From assembly GCF_021403115.1 (NCBI RefSeq), contig NZ_JAJSSH010000014.1:1-64000 (forward strand): 64,000 nucleotides of DNA, read 5' to 3'. Below, one piece after another: positions 15,803-25,001 of the stretch (position 1 is its first letter; each line of letters starts with the position of its first letter). Both the position numbers and the translations under genes were made by a program. The stretch is from Sphingobium sufflavum. GTDB taxonomy: Bacteria; Pseudomonadota; Alphaproteobacteria; Sphingomonadales; Sphingomonadaceae. The notes under the pieces were generated by a model. It saw only the letters and a list, made by a program, of their open reading frames with translations, ran no database searches and had not been told where the DNA came from.

Positions 15803-17116
15803 TTGAAGAAACTGGCGTCCATCGGTTTGCTTGGCCGGATCTTCCTGATCCTGGCCCTTGTCATGGCAACCGAATTTGTCGCCAACACCTATATCTTCGA
15901 GCGCGCCAGCCAGTTCGCGCTGCGCGACGACGAGGCGCGGCGCATGGCCGAGCATCTGGTCGTCGCTCGCCGCGTGCTGGACCGCACCCCAGTGGCGGAG
16001 CGCAATATGGTGGCGCGCGAACTGAGCACCACCTCTTTTGGCATCCGCTGGGCGCCGCATCTCGATGCCGCCTCCGCCCATTTCGCACTGCGCAACCTCC
16101 AGAACCAGATCGTCCATCTGGAGCCGGAGCTGCTGCGTTCCAACCTGCGGCTGCATCTGCGCCCCCTGCGGCAGGGCGGCACCATCGCGGGCAGCATCGA
16201 ACTGGCCGATCATTCGGTCATGGCCTTCAACAATGTGCAGGGCGAGCAGCTCTGGTCGCTGACCTTCGGCCGCATCCTGACATGGGTCGCGCCGACGCTG
16301 GTGCTGGTGGTGCTGGGCGGCCTGATGATCCGGGTGACGTTGCGCCCCTTCCGCCTGCTGATGCGGGCCACCGGGCAGGTCGGCACCGAAACGCCCGTGC
16401 CCGTGGCGGAACAGGGACCGGCGGAGATTCGCGCGCTGATCCAGGCGTTCAACCGGATGCAGGAGCGCATCCACCGCCTCATCACCAGCCGCACGCAGGC
16501 GCTGGCCGCCGTGGGGCACGACCTGCGCACCCCCCTCGCCCGGCTCCAGTTGCGGCTGGACGGCGCGGGCATCGCCGCCGCCGAGCATCGGGCGATGAGC
16601 CAGGACATAGAGGAGATGACAGACCTCCTGCGCTCGCTGCAAATCTACCTCAGCGGTGAGGGCGCATCCCTGCCGCGCGAGCGGATCGACATCGCCAGCA
16701 TGATCCACACGCTGATCGACGGCGCGCGCGATGCGGGACAGGACGCCTTCTACCTCGGCCCCGACAATCTGGAACTCTGGGCGCGGCCCGTGCCGATCCG
16801 CCGATCCCTCTCCAACCTCGTCGACAACGCCCTGCACCATGGCGGCAATGTCCGCGTCTCCATGCAGGACGAGGGCGACACCATTGCCATTGTGGTGGAT
16901 GACGACGGACCAGGGATCGAGGCCGACCGGCTGGCCGACGTCCTGCAACCCTTCGTCCGGCTGGACAATGCGCGCAGCCGCAACACGCGGGGCATGGGGC
17001 TGGGTCTGGCCATCGTCCAGGATGCGGTGCGGGCGGAAGGCGGCACGCTGACGCTGGAAAATCGTGCCGAGGGCGGCCTGCGCGCCATCATCCGCCTGCC
17101 CCTGTTGCAGCGGTGA
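15803..17116 (+). CDS. Sensor histidine kinase (EnvZ-like architecture)
   Basis: A 437-residue inner-membrane kinase. TM1 is at ~8-25 (GLLGRIFLILALVM), a periplasmic sensor occupies ~30-155, and TM2 is at ~158-178. A HAMP linker follows (RPFRLLMRATGQVG). The HisKA H-box is AVGHDLRTPLARLQ with H239, and the HATPase domain has the N-box LSNLVDNALHHG and G-boxes VVDDDGPGIEADR and GMGLGLAIVQ. The start is a TTG; the nearby ATG at 15786 is out of frame and soon terminates. The cognate regulator is immediately upstream. The signal sensed is unknown. Confidence 0.87.
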   Translation: MKKLASIGLLGRIFLILALVMATEFVANTYIFERASQFALRDDEARRMAEHLVVARRVLDRTPVAERNMVARELSTTSFGIRWAPHLDAASAHFALRNLQNQIVHLEPELLRSNLRLHLRPLRQGGTIAGSIELADHSVMAFNNVQGEQLWSLTFGRILTWVAPTLVLVVLGGLMIRVTLRPFRLLMRATGQVGTETPVPVAEQGPAEIRALIQAFNRMQERIHRLITSRTQALAAVGHDLRTPLARLQLRLDGAGIAAAEHRAMSQDIEEMTDLLRSLQIYLSGEGASLPRERIDIASMIHTLIDGARDAGQDAFYLGPDNLELWARPVPIRRSLSNLVDNALHHGGNVRVSMQDEGDTIAIVVDDDGPGIEADRLADVLQPFVRLDNARSRNTRGMGLGLAIVQDAVRAEGGTLTLENRAEGGLRAIIRLPLLQR

Positions 17117-17229
17117 TGCTGCACAGCAATATTTTCTTACAAGGCCGTCCACGGCCAGAAAAGCACGTCGTCTAAATCATCGTCCATGCTCGCGGGTCCC
17201 TTAAGCCCGCAACATTGGAGGTCATGACG

Positions 17230-17925
17230 ATGAACGAACTGCTCGGTCGCGTTTTCAGTTTCGAGAAGACCGTTTTCCCCGGCAGCAGCGACCTGTACGG
17301 CAAGCTCGCCACCCACGGTCAGTTTCCCAAGGCGCTGATGATTTCCTGCGCCGACTCCCGCGTGGTGCCGGAACATATCATGCAGGCACAGCCCGGCGAC
17401 CTCTTCGTCTGCCGCAACGCCGGCAATATCGTGCCCCCGTTCGCCACGCAGAATGGCGGCGTGTCGTCCACGGTCGAATATGCCGTGATGGCGCTGGGCG
17501 TGCGCGACATCATCGTGTGCGGCCATTCCGGTTGCGGCGCGATGAAGGCGGTGGCCGACCCGACCGGCCTTGAAACCATGCCGAACGTCGCCGCATGGCT
17601 GCGCCATTCGACGGCGGCGCAGACGGTGGTCAACAGCGTCCACGGCCATCTGGAAGGGGACGAGCGCGTCCGCGCGATCAGCCTTGAGAATATCGTGGCG
17701 CAGCTGGCGCACCTGCGCACCCACCCGTCCGTCGCGACGGCGATGGCGCGTGGCGAGATGACGCTGCACGGCTGGTTCGTGGACATTCACGCTGGCCAGA
17801 TCCTCGGCCTCGATGGCGAGACGGGTCGCTTCGTCACCCTGCGCGACAACCAGCCCCTGCCCGTCGCCGTGCCGCCGCAGGTGCGCCGGGCGGCGCATTT
17901 CCCTCAGGCGGAGGCGGCTGAATGA
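17230..17925 (+). CDS. Beta-class carbonic anhydrase
   Basis: Interconverts CO2 and bicarbonate. Zinc ligands are C40 (in ISCADSRVVPEH, with the Asp-Arg dyad D42/R44), H99 and C102 (VCGHSGCGAM). ATG 17230 is used because GGAG at 17217-17220 has ideal spacing to it; the ATG at 17224 is too close. The 231-residue length is normal. The stop overlaps the SulP transporter start by 4 nt (ATGA), so transporter and enzyme are made together. This is a bicarbonate uptake/hydration pair that would feed carboxylation reactions. Confidence 0.92.
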   Translation: MNELLGRVFSFEKTVFPGSSDLYGKLATHGQFPKALMISCADSRVVPEHIMQAQPGDLFVCRNAGNIVPPFATQNGGVSSTVEYAVMALGVRDIIVCGHSGCGAMKAVADPTGLETMPNVAAWLRHSTAAQTVVNSVHGHLEGDERVRAISLENIVAQLAHLRTHPSVATAMARGEMTLHGWFVDIHAGQILGLDGETGRFVTLRDNQPLPVAVPPQVRRAAHFPQAEAAE

Positions 17926-19436
17926 GCAAACTCAAGGGCATGACGAGCCAGATACTGGCGCGGGATTTCACCGCCTCTATCGTCGTCTTCCTCGTCGCGA
18001 TGCCCCTTTGCATGGGCATCGCGATCGCGTCGGGGGTGCCACCTGAAAAGGGCCTCATCACCGGCATCATCGGCGGCCTCGTCGTCGGCCTGTTCGCAGG
18101 CTCCCCCTTGCAGGTCAGCGGCCCCGCCGCTGGCCTTGCCGTCATTGTGTTCGAACTGGTCCGCGACCATGGCCTCAGCGCGCTCGGCCCCATATTGGTG
18201 CTGGCGGGCGTGTTGCAGCTTGTCGCGGGCATGCTCCGCATGGGCGGTCTGTTCCGTTCCATCTCCCCGGCCGTGGTGCATGGCATGTTGGCGGGCATCG
18301 GCGCGCTGATCGTGATCGGCCAGTTCCATATCCTGTTCGACAGCAAGCCGCTCTCCAGCGGCCTCGCCAACCTCGCCGCCATGCCCGGCCGCGTGCTGGG
18401 CCTGTCGACGGACCTGCAACAGACCGAGTTCGCGCTGATCGTCGGCCTCATCACCATCGCCGCGATGCTGGTGTGGGAGAAATTCCGCCCGGCCAGCCTG
18501 CGCCTCGTCCCCGGTGCACTGATCGGTGTCGCCATCGCCACCATCATCGCATGGACCACCGCGCTGGACATTGCCCGCGTGGACGTGCCCGCGTCGCTGA
18601 TCGGCGCGATCGAGCCACCCGGCCCCGGCTTCCTCGCCTCGCTGGGCAGCCCCGCGATCATCGCCACCGCCCTTGCCATCGCCTTCATCGCCAGCGCGGA
18701 GACTCTGCTCTCCGCCGCTGCCGTCGACCGTATGCATGACGGCGTCCGCACCGACTATAACAAGGAACTGCGGGCGCAGGGCATCGGCAACCTGCTGTGC
18801 GGCTTTGCCGGCGCACTGCCGATGACCGGCGTCATCGTCCGCTCGTCTGCGAACGTGCAGGCGGGCGCGACGACCCGCCTCTCCACCATCCTACACGGCG
18901 CCTGGATATTGGGCTTCGTCGCCCTGCTGCCCTGGCTGCTGCGCGAGATTCCGATGGCGGCACTGGGCGGCATCCTGGTCGTCACTGGCTGGCGTCTGGT
19001 CAGCGTCACGCACGTCACCCACCTGTTCAACCGCTATGGCGTCCTGCCCGCGGCAACATGGGCGGTCACGTTCCTGCTGGTCGTGTTCACCGACCTGCTG
19101 ACCGGCGTGCTGGCGGGTCTGGCCCTCTCGCTCCTCGAACTCATCCCCCATCGCAAGTCGCTGCGCCTGCGCGTGGAGGAGGACCATGGTGCGGATGCCA
19201 GCCGTGTCCAGTTGCACGGTTCGGCAACATTCGTCAGCCTCTCCAAGCTGACGGACGTGCTGGAAAAGCTGCCTCTGGGCCGCCCCGTCCACCTCGACCT
19301 GCACGCGCTCAAGGGCATCGACCACACCAGCGCCGAACGGGTGCGGGAGTGGGCCGCCCTGCGTAAAGGCGCGGGCCAGCCGGTGCAGTTCAGCGGCCCC
19401 GCACCCCTGATCGCGAGCCTTGCTGCGGCGCACTGA
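17922..19436 (+). CDS. SulP-family anion (probably bicarbonate) transporter
   Basis: A 504-residue inner-membrane transporter with about 10-14 hydrophobic spans from residue ~15 to ~405. Features are FTASIVVFLVAMPLCMGIA, GLFAGSPLQVSGPAAGL (the SulP anion-site region) and FIASAETLLSAAAVDRMHDG. A compact STAS domain occupies ~415-500 (PVHLDLHALKGIDHTSAERV). The family carries sulfate, bicarbonate or other anions. Coupling to a carbonic anhydrase by a 4-nt overlap favours bicarbonate, like BicA-type carriers, but that is inference. Confidence 0.87.
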   Translation: MSKLKGMTSQILARDFTASIVVFLVAMPLCMGIAIASGVPPEKGLITGIIGGLVVGLFAGSPLQVSGPAAGLAVIVFELVRDHGLSALGPILVLAGVLQLVAGMLRMGGLFRSISPAVVHGMLAGIGALIVIGQFHILFDSKPLSSGLANLAAMPGRVLGLSTDLQQTEFALIVGLITIAAMLVWEKFRPASLRLVPGALIGVAIATIIAWTTALDIARVDVPASLIGAIEPPGPGFLASLGSPAIIATALAIAFIASAETLLSAAAVDRMHDGVRTDYNKELRAQGIGNLLCGFAGALPMTGVIVRSSANVQAGATTRLSTILHGAWILGFVALLPWLLREIPMAALGGILVVTGWRLVSVTHVTHLFNRYGVLPAATWAVTFLLVVFTDLLTGVLAGLALSLLELIPHRKSLRLRVEEDHGADASRVQLHGSATFVSLSKLTDVLEKLPLGRPVHLDLHALKGIDHTSAERVREWAALRKGAGQPVQFSGPAPLIASLAAAH

Positions 19437-19614
19437 GGCTTTTGTGCAACAGCGAAATAACGGAAATATTTTGTCGCATAACAGCAAACATGCAGTGAAA
19501 CAGGCAGACTAACTTCGACAGCAGACACGGGATGGATCGCGGCCCCACAGGGGACAGACGTGAAGCCCGTGCCTCGCTGGACGGAACACGAACTTTAAAA
19601 AAAGGGGTGTTTCC

Positions 19615-20430
19615 ATGAAGAAAGAACTGCTCGCCACCGTTGGTCTTCTGCTGGCCTCCGTTGCGACCCCTGCCCTTGCGCAGGAAGAAGCCGGGCCCAT
19701 CACCGTTTCCGGTTCCGTGGCCTTTGTGACCGACTATCGCTTCCGCGGCGTGTCGCAGACCAACGAAAAGGCAGCGATCCAGGGCGGCATCACCGTTTCC
19801 CACGAAACCGGCCTCTATGCAGGCGTCTGGGGTTCGAACCTTGCCGGCTGGGGCCAGTTCGGCGGCTCCAACATGGAACTCGACCTGATCGCAGGCTATA
19901 AGCTGCCGGTCGGCGATGCCGTCACCGTCGATGTCGGCGCGACCTGGTACATGTATCCGGGCGGTTCGAACGAAACCGATTTCATCGAACCCTATGTCAA
20001 GGTCAGCGGCACCTTCGGCCCCGCCGCGCTGACCGCGGGCGTCGCCTATGCCCCCGCGCAGGAAGCCCTGGGCAACTGGTCCGCGCACCCGCAGAGCCGC
20101 ATCGGCGACAAGGAAGACAATCTGTACCTGTGGGGCGACGTGTCCGGCGGTATTCCGAGCACGCCCGTCACTGTAAAGGCGCATCTGGGCTATTCGGACG
20201 GTAACCCCGGCCTTGGCCCCAACGGCACCAGCATCGCCCCCACCGGCACCTATTTCGACTGGATGCTGGGCGCGGACCTGGCGCTGGGCAAGGTGACGCT
20301 GGGCGTCGCCTATGTCGACACCAGCATCAAGCGCGCCGAGCGGCTGGCCCTGCCCGGCTTCTCCAACACGCTGGACGGATCGTCGATCTCCAGCGGTCGC
20401 ATCGTCGGGTCGATCAGCGCATCCTTCTGA
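19615..20430 (+). CDS. TorF-family putative outer-membrane porin
   Basis: A 271-residue protein with a signal peptide (KKELLATVGLLLASVATPALA, cleavage before QEEAG) and a beta-barrel pattern of alternating aromatic/polar strands ending in the outer-membrane signature phenylalanine (GSISASF). The early motif VTDYRFRGVSQT identifies the TorF/TIGR02001 family common in sphingomonads and other Proteobacteria. The substrate is undetermined. The gene has its own ~180-base upstream region and a GGGG-type ribosome-binding site. It could supply the bicarbonate/anion system just upstream, but no sequence feature shows this. Confidence 0.85.
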   Translation: MKKELLATVGLLLASVATPALAQEEAGPITVSGSVAFVTDYRFRGVSQTNEKAAIQGGITVSHETGLYAGVWGSNLAGWGQFGGSNMELDLIAGYKLPVGDAVTVDVGATWYMYPGGSNETDFIEPYVKVSGTFGPAALTAGVAYAPAQEALGNWSAHPQSRIGDKEDNLYLWGDVSGGIPSTPVTVKAHLGYSDGNPGLGPNGTSIAPTGTYFDWMLGADLALGKVTLGVAYVDTSIKRAERLALPGFSNTLDGSSISSGRIVGSISASF

Positions 20431-20466
20431 TCCCGTCCCACCGGACGACCGGATAAGGACATCAGC

Positions 20467-20499
20467 ACGGCGCGGCGGGCATCATGCCTGTCGCGCCGT
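20467..20499 (+). terminator. Hairpin after the TorF porin gene
   Basis: ACGGCGCG (20467-20474) pairs with CGCGCCGT (20492-20499). The hairpin overlaps the last codons of the convergent MocR gene and has no T-run, so its role as terminator is tentative. Confidence 0.4.
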
Positions 20500-21957
20500 C
20501 GCCTTGTCGCCCTTCCCGCGAAGTCCACCTCCCCGCGCAGTTCCCTCCTCCCCGCGCAGCGACGCTGCCAGCCAGGCGAAGGCGCGGTCCAGTTGCCCAT
20601 GGTCCATGGCGCCGCCGATGGACAAGCGCACCGCCCGCGCCGGATCGCGGGGATCGCTGGCGAAGGCCTGACCCGCGACGATGGACAGGCCGACCGGCCC
20701 GACCCGCCCGGCCAGCATAACCGGATCGACCCCGCGGGGCATCGCCAGCCAGAGATGATAGCCCTCCGCATGGGCCGCCGCGTCGAAGCCCGCCAGATGC
20801 CGCGCGGCGATTCGCTGCCGCGCCACCCCCTCCGCCCGCACCGCCGCGACCAGCCGCTCGAAGCTACCGTCGCGCAGCCATGACGTCACCAGCGCGGCAT
20901 TGATCGGCGGCGGCATCACCGCCGTCTCCTGCGTCGCGCGGGCCAGCGGACCGGGGTCCACGCCATCCGGCACGCGGACATGGGCGACGCGCAACACGGG
21001 CGAGATGATCTTCGCCACGCTGGCGATATGCCATGTCCGTTCGGGCGCGAGCGCGGCCAGCGGCGGCAGCGGCCGGGCGGGCAGCAGGCCATAGGCGTCA
21101 TCCTCGATCAGCAGCATGTCATAGCGCCGGGCGATGGCGACCAGCGCGTGCCGCCGCTCCACATCCAGCGTGGCGGTCGTGGGATTGTCGTTGGTGGGCA
21201 CGACATAGAGCGCCCGTGCCCCCGCCTCCGCCGCGGCACGGACAGCGTCCGGGTCGATGCCGCCCGCGTCCTGACCAAGCGGTACGAGGCGTAGCCCCTG
21301 CCGCCGCGCCGTGGACAACATACCGGGATAGGCCGACCGGCCAAGGCAGAGCCGGTCGCCCCGCGCCAGCACCGTCGCCACGATCCCCTGCAGGCCATTC
21401 TGCCCGCCCGCCGTCAGCACCACCTGATCCGGCCCGGTGGGCAGCCCGCGCGCGGTGAAGGCCATGGCCGCCTGCCGCCGGTCCTGAACGCTGCCCTCCG
21501 CCGGTTGATATTGCAGCAGCGGCGACCCGCCGCCCGCGCGCAGCAGCCGGGTCAGGCCAGTCCGCATCGCCTCGCCCAGCAGGCCGAAAGCGGGCTGCGG
21601 GGGCACGATCATCCCACTCTCCTCCGTCGCCGCGCCCATGGCGTGGCCTGCGCTGTTGCGCACGAAACTGCCCAGCTTGCCCACCCCCTCGATCAGGCCA
21701 CCGTCACGGGCCAGCCCATAGGCGCGCGTCACCGTGGTCAGGTCGATGCCGAGGTGGCGGGCGAGGTCGCGCTGCGTCGGCAGTCGTTCGCCCGGACGCA
21801 GGACGCCGGTGCGGATCGCCTGTTCCAGCGCCTCCACGATCGCCAGATACCGGGGGCCGCCGGTGGTGGAGAGATCGGGCATCCAGCCCGGCGCAATGTC
21901 CGACGCTATACCCGACGCGGTGCCCGGTTCCACAGGCGGTTTCATGAGCCTTGCCAT
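20482..21957 (-). CDS. MocR-type GntR/aminotransferase-like transcription regulator
   Basis: A 491-residue regulator. An N-terminal GntR winged helix (~35-105: RPGERLPTQRDLARHLGIDL, then TVTRAYGLARDGG) is fused to a fold-type I aminotransferase-like domain with the PLP-lysine region SVAKIISPVLRV. MocR proteins bind PLP and respond to amines or amino acids. ATG 21957 is chosen because it has GGAG with 8-nt spacing on the minus strand; the frame continues ~640 bases upstream, over the divergent DUF983 gene, and is not coding there. A dyad at 22053-22075 in the divergent promoter is a candidate operator. Confidence 0.88.
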   Translation of the reverse strand: MARLMKPPVEPGTASGIASDIAPGWMPDLSTTGGPRYLAIVEALEQAIRTGVLRPGERLPTQRDLARHLGIDLTTVTRAYGLARDGGLIEGVGKLGSFVRNSAGHAMGAATEESGMIVPPQPAFGLLGEAMRTGLTRLLRAGGGSPLLQYQPAEGSVQDRRQAAMAFTARGLPTGPDQVVLTAGGQNGLQGIVATVLARGDRLCLGRSAYPGMLSTARRQGLRLVPLGQDAGGIDPDAVRAAAEAGARALYVVPTNDNPTTATLDVERRHALVAIARRYDMLLIEDDAYGLLPARPLPPLAALAPERTWHIASVAKIISPVLRVAHVRVPDGVDPGPLARATQETAVMPPPINAALVTSWLRDGSFERLVAAVRAEGVARQRIAARHLAGFDAAAHAEGYHLWLAMPRGVDPVMLAGRVGPVGLSIVAGQAFASDPRDPARAVRLSIGGAMDHGQLDRAFAWLAASLRGEEGTARGGGLRGKGDKATARQA

Positions 21958-22052
21958 GCGCTTTTCTCCGTCCGCTGGACCTGCCCCGTTTCGACATGAC
22001 CACCGGAGCGGGGTTCTTCGATTGCTCTTCTGTAGGGCCTGATGGGCATTTA

Positions 22053-22075
22053 TGTATGGTTTTAATATACATACA
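22053..22075. promoter_or_regulatory. Candidate MocR operator: TGTATG-N11-CATACA
   Basis: TGTATG at 22053-22058 and CATACA at 22070-22075 form a dyad inside an AT-rich island between the divergent MocR and DUF983 genes, in otherwise GC-rich DNA. Autoregulatory sites in such divergent regions are common for GntR/MocR proteins. No experimental consensus for this protein is known to me. Confidence 0.35.
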
Positions 22076-22083
22076 AAAAGCCT

Positions 22084-22572
22084 ATGTACAATCCAACAGC
22101 CGCAATCTGGATCTCTGCCATGACCGCCGCCCTGCCCGATACGCCCGCCCGCGAATGGCCGCACTGCCCGCCCGTCAGGACCGGCCTGCGGGGCCGCTGC
22201 CCGCGCTGCGGCGAGGGACGGCTGTTCGACGGATTCCTGACGTTGCGTGAGGGGTGCGACCAGTGCGGGCTGAGCTATGGCTTTGCCGACCCGGCGGACG
22301 GCCCCGCCTTCTTCGTCATCTGTTTCGGCTGCATCCCCGCCGTCACTGTTGCCCTGCTGCTCCAGATTTATGCGGAGCCGCCCTTCTGGGTGCATCTGGT
22401 GACGTCGCTGCCCTTTCTGGTCGTCACCTGCGTCCTGCCGTTGCGCCCGCTCAAGGGATGGCTGGTGTGCAGCCAGTTCTTCTTCAAGGCGCGCGAGGGA
22501 CGGCTCAAGGTCGCATGGCGGCCTTTCGGGGAGAATGGTCCGGTGATAGAACCGCGCAGTCACCCCTGGTAG
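22084..22572 (+). CDS. DUF983 family membrane protein
   Basis: A 162-residue protein (or 150 from the in-frame ATG at 22120). The family hallmark is two CxxC pairs, RCPRCGEGRLFDGFL and CDQCGLSYGFADPADGPAFF, suggesting a metal-binding knuckle. Two membrane spans follow (FFVICFGCIPAVTVALLL and LVTSLPFLVVTCVLPL). Function is not established; alphaproteobacterial members are often near cytochrome oxidase or division genes, which is not the case here. Neither candidate start has a strong ribosome-binding site. Confidence 0.8.
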   Translation: MYNPTAAIWISAMTAALPDTPAREWPHCPPVRTGLRGRCPRCGEGRLFDGFLTLREGCDQCGLSYGFADPADGPAFFVICFGCIPAVTVALLLQIYAEPPFWVHLVTSLPFLVVTCVLPLRPLKGWLVCSQFFFKAREGRLKVAWRPFGENGPVIEPRSHPW

Positions 22573-22653
22573 GACGGAACGGGCGCGATCCGGCACGCCC
22601 CGGAAATCCCCGCTGCCTCATGCGTTGGAGGGGTGGAGACAGGGAGTATCGCC

Positions 22654-23163
22654 GTGAAGCCATCGCATTTCCTCATCATCGCCATCCTGCTGCTCGCCGC
22701 CTGCGACAAGCCCGCCGAGCGTCAGGGCAATGACGCCGATGCGATGGCCGGAAACGAGCTGCGCGACAAAGCCCCCACCCCAGCGCCGGCCCCCGCCAAC
22801 GACTTCTCCCCCGAAAAGGTCGCCAATAATGCGGACGGCCTGACCGCAGCCGAAAAGGCGATCCCCGCCGGCTATCAGGGCCGATGGGGGCTGGTGCCGG
22901 GCGATTGCGGGCCGGATGCCTCCATCGCCAAGGGCTTGATGGTCGTGGATGGCCAGCAACTACGCTTCTACGAATCGGTCGGCAAGCCCGCCGTCGTGAC
23001 CAACCCGACGCCCAACCGCATGGAAGGCCGCTTCAGCTTCACCGGCGAAGGCATGGAATGGTCCAAGGACATGGTGCTGACGCTGGAAGGCAATGGCGAC
23101 AGGCTGGTGCGGACGGAGAGCGACCCCAGCGCGCGCTATGCGTATCGGCGCTGCGCGGGGTAG
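22654..23163 (+). CDS. Putative lipoprotein
   Basis: About 169 residues from GTG 22654, chosen because GGGAG at 22642-22646 is well spaced and the start gives a textbook lipoprotein signal: KPSHFLIIAILLLAAC with the lipobox cysteine, followed by DKPAERQ. The frame is open to GTG 22633 as well. The mature protein has a Pro/Ala linker and then a small domain with GYQGRWGLVPGDCGPDASIA, RFSFTGEGMEW and a terminal cysteine (YRRCAG). It is probably membrane-tethered in the periplasm. No named family is recognised. Confidence 0.68.
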   Translation: MKPSHFLIIAILLLAACDKPAERQGNDADAMAGNELRDKAPTPAPAPANDFSPEKVANNADGLTAAEKAIPAGYQGRWGLVPGDCGPDASIAKGLMVVDGQQLRFYESVGKPAVVTNPTPNRMEGRFSFTGEGMEWSKDMVLTLEGNGDRLVRTESDPSARYAYRRCAG

Positions 23164-23375
23164 GCTTTGGGGTTTGTGACTTGCGGCAGGGACTTCTCGG
23201 CCCTGCTGTTCTGGGCCGTTCTGGCGAGCTTTGAAGCCGGAGCGATGAAGGGAAATCGCGCAGAGATGGTAAGCGATGGCCCTTAGCGCCGTTTGCGATT
23301 CAGCCGATGATGCCATCTGCTTCGAAAATGCTCTAGCCGCCATGACGCCCAGACCCTGCGCGAATCGCAGGCATG

Positions 23376-23402
23376 AAAAAGGGCGCCCGAAGCGCCCTTT
23401 CC
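23376..23402 (-). terminator. Rho-independent terminator of rpmE
   Basis: AAAGGGCG (23378-23385) pairs with CGCCCTTT (23393-23400). On the minus strand the stem is followed by a short T-run. It lies ~50 bases past the rpmE stop. Confidence 0.7.
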
Positions 23403-23450
23403 CTTCCCGATGTTCGTCGATCGGCCACCCCAAGAGTCGGGCCGGACGGT

Positions 23451-23681
23451 TCAGCCCTTCTTGAGGGTGAGGCCGCCGAAACGCTTGTTGAACTGGGCAA
23501 CGCGGCCGCCCTGATCGAGCAGCGTGGACTTGCCGCCGGTCCAGGCGGGGTGCACCGTGTTGTCGATATCGAGAACCAGCGTGTCGCCTTCCTTGCCGTA
23601 GGTGGAGCGCGTCTGGAACGTGCTGCCGTCGGTCAGTTGGACGGTGATGAGATGATAGTCGGGATGCGTGTTGGTCTTCAT
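23451..23681 (-). CDS. rpmE: 50S ribosomal protein L31
   Basis: A 76-residue ribosomal protein. It starts at ATG 23681 with [20 protein letters not shown]; the upstream extension of the frame is not coding-like. It contains [17 protein letters not shown] and HPAWTGG, typical of alphaproteobacterial L31. It has no cysteines, so it belongs to the zinc-free type. It has its own terminator downstream, and the fabZ gene lies 142 bases upstream on the same strand. Confidence 0.95.
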   Translation of the reverse strand: MKTNTHPDYHLITVQLTDGSTFQTRSTYGKEGDTLVLDIDNTVHPAWTGGKSTLLDQGGRVAQFNKRFGGLTLKKG

Positions 23682-23823
23682 GTCAAATGCTCCGAAAATG
23701 GCTGGTTTCCGACCAGCCGGAGAAATGCGAAGCGCGGCCCATAGCGGACCGGCGCGATATTGGCAAGACGGCGGGACAGGAGGGATGCCCAATGGCTCCA
23801 CCCCTGCCCCGCCGTCCTCACTC

Positions 23824-24330
23824 TCAATCCTTGGGCGCGTCGGCCACCATGGCGGTGAAGCTCGCCTCGGCATGCAGCTTGCCGTCGATCAGGGCGCGGC
23901 CCGCGAACTTCGACACCGCACCGCGCGTCTTCGTCACCTCGATATGGAAATCGAGGAGCACGCCCGGTTCCACGGGGGCGCGGAACTTCGCGTCCTCGAT
24001 CCCCATGAAATAGACGAGCTTGCCGGAGCCGACGAGGCCGAGCGATTCGAAGGCAAGCAGACCCGCCGCCTGCGCCATCGCCTCGACGATCAGCACGCCG
24101 GGCATGATGGGACGGCCGGGGAAATGCCCCTGGAAGAACGGCTCGTTGATGCTGACCGCCTTGATCGCATGGATGCGCTGGTTGGGGACGATCGACACGA
24201 CCCGGTCGACCAGCAGCATCGGATAGCGATGGGGCAGGGCCGCCATGATCCGCCGGATGTCCAGCGGACCAAGGACAGCCTGCCCCTCGCCGACGTCCCC
24301 TTCACCGACGCTCTTATCCTCAACCGTCAT
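23824..24330 (-). CDS. fabZ: 3-hydroxyacyl-ACP dehydratase FabZ
   Basis: Dehydrates 3-hydroxyacyl-ACP to trans-2-enoyl-ACP in fatty acid elongation. The hot-dog fold has catalytic H69 in [15 protein letters not shown] and E83 in VLIVEAMAQ. The 168-residue length includes an ~20-residue acidic N-terminal extension before the usual [15 protein letters not shown]. It lies 5 bases downstream of ompH at the end of the rseP-bamA-ompH-fabZ cluster; lpxD and lpxA are not interposed here as they are in enterobacteria. Confidence 0.94.
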   Translation of the reverse strand: MTVEDKSVGEGDVGEGQAVLGPLDIRRIMAALPHRYPMLLVDRVVSIVPNQRIHAIKAVSINEPFFQGHFPGRPIMPGVLIVEAMAQAAGLLAFESLGLVGSGKLVYFMGIEDAKFRAPVEPGVLLDFHIEVTKTRGAVSKFAGRALIDGKLHAEASFTAMVADAPKD

Positions 24331-24335
24331 CGCGA

Positions 24336-25001
24336 TCAGCGGCCCGTGGGCTTTGCAGCCGGGCTGGCAGGCGCGGCGGCGGCCGGTGCGGCGGCGGACT
24401 GGCCACCGGGACGCCAGCCGGCGGGCGGCACGATGCTGGCCGAGGGGACGAGCGTGTCGAGCTGCGCCTTCACCTGCGCGGTGATGTCCACGCTGGGCTG
24501 GAAGGAGACGGCCGAGTCAGGCTTGAGCACCAGATCCACCTTGGCGGCGGTCATCGCGCCCTTGAGCGCATCGTTCAGCTTGGCAGCGATCTGCTCCTCG
24601 ACATAGGCCTGCGCCAGCGCGACGGGCTGGCCGATACGCTGAAGTTCCGCCTGCGCGTTCTGCTGCGCGGTCTGGAGCGCCTCATACTGGCCCTGAAGCT
24701 GGGTGCGAACGGCGGGGGTCGGCGAGGTGCCGGCCGCCTTGGCGGCGGCGTTCAGCGCGTCCTGCTTGGTCTTCAGGTCGGTCTCCAGCGCGGCCTTGCG
24801 CGCGTTGAACTGGTCGATCTGCGCCTTGTAGGTCGTGTTCATCTGCCCACGCGCGACGGTGTAAGCGTTGGAGTTGGCGACGGCGGCCTCCACATCGGCG
24901 ACGGCAATGCCCAGCTTGGACTGCGCCATGGCAGGAGCGGCAACCATCATGGCTGCACCAATCGGCAGAGCCAGAGCAATATGCTTGAAGCTATTACGCA
25001 T
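24336..25001 (-). CDS. OmpH/Skp-family periplasmic chaperone
   Basis: A 221-residue exported protein with a signal peptide ([22 protein letters not shown]). A long Gln/Ala-rich helical region (~50-130, e.g. [20 protein letters not shown]) forms the Skp-like tentacles that hold unfolded outer-membrane proteins. A Pro/Ala-rich C-terminal tail is longer than in Skp. Its start codon shares one base with the BamA stop (TGATG), so synthesis is coupled to the barrel assembly protein it serves. Confidence 0.88.
   Translation of the reverse strand: MRNSFKHIALALPIGAAMMVAAPAMAQSKLGIAVADVEAAVANSNAYTVARGQMNTTYKAQIDQFNARKAALETDLKTKQDALNAAAKAAGTSPTPAVRTQLQGQYEALQTAQQNAQAELQRIGQPVALAQAYVEEQIAAKLNDALKGAMTAAKVDLVLKPDSAVSFQPSVDITAQVKAQLDTLVPSASIVPPAGWRPGGQSAAAPAAAAPASPAAKPTGR

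Noticed and set aside
15026..17152. 708-codon frame antisense to the two-component system
   Set aside because: Covers two well-defined genes on the plus strand; no independent coding evidence.
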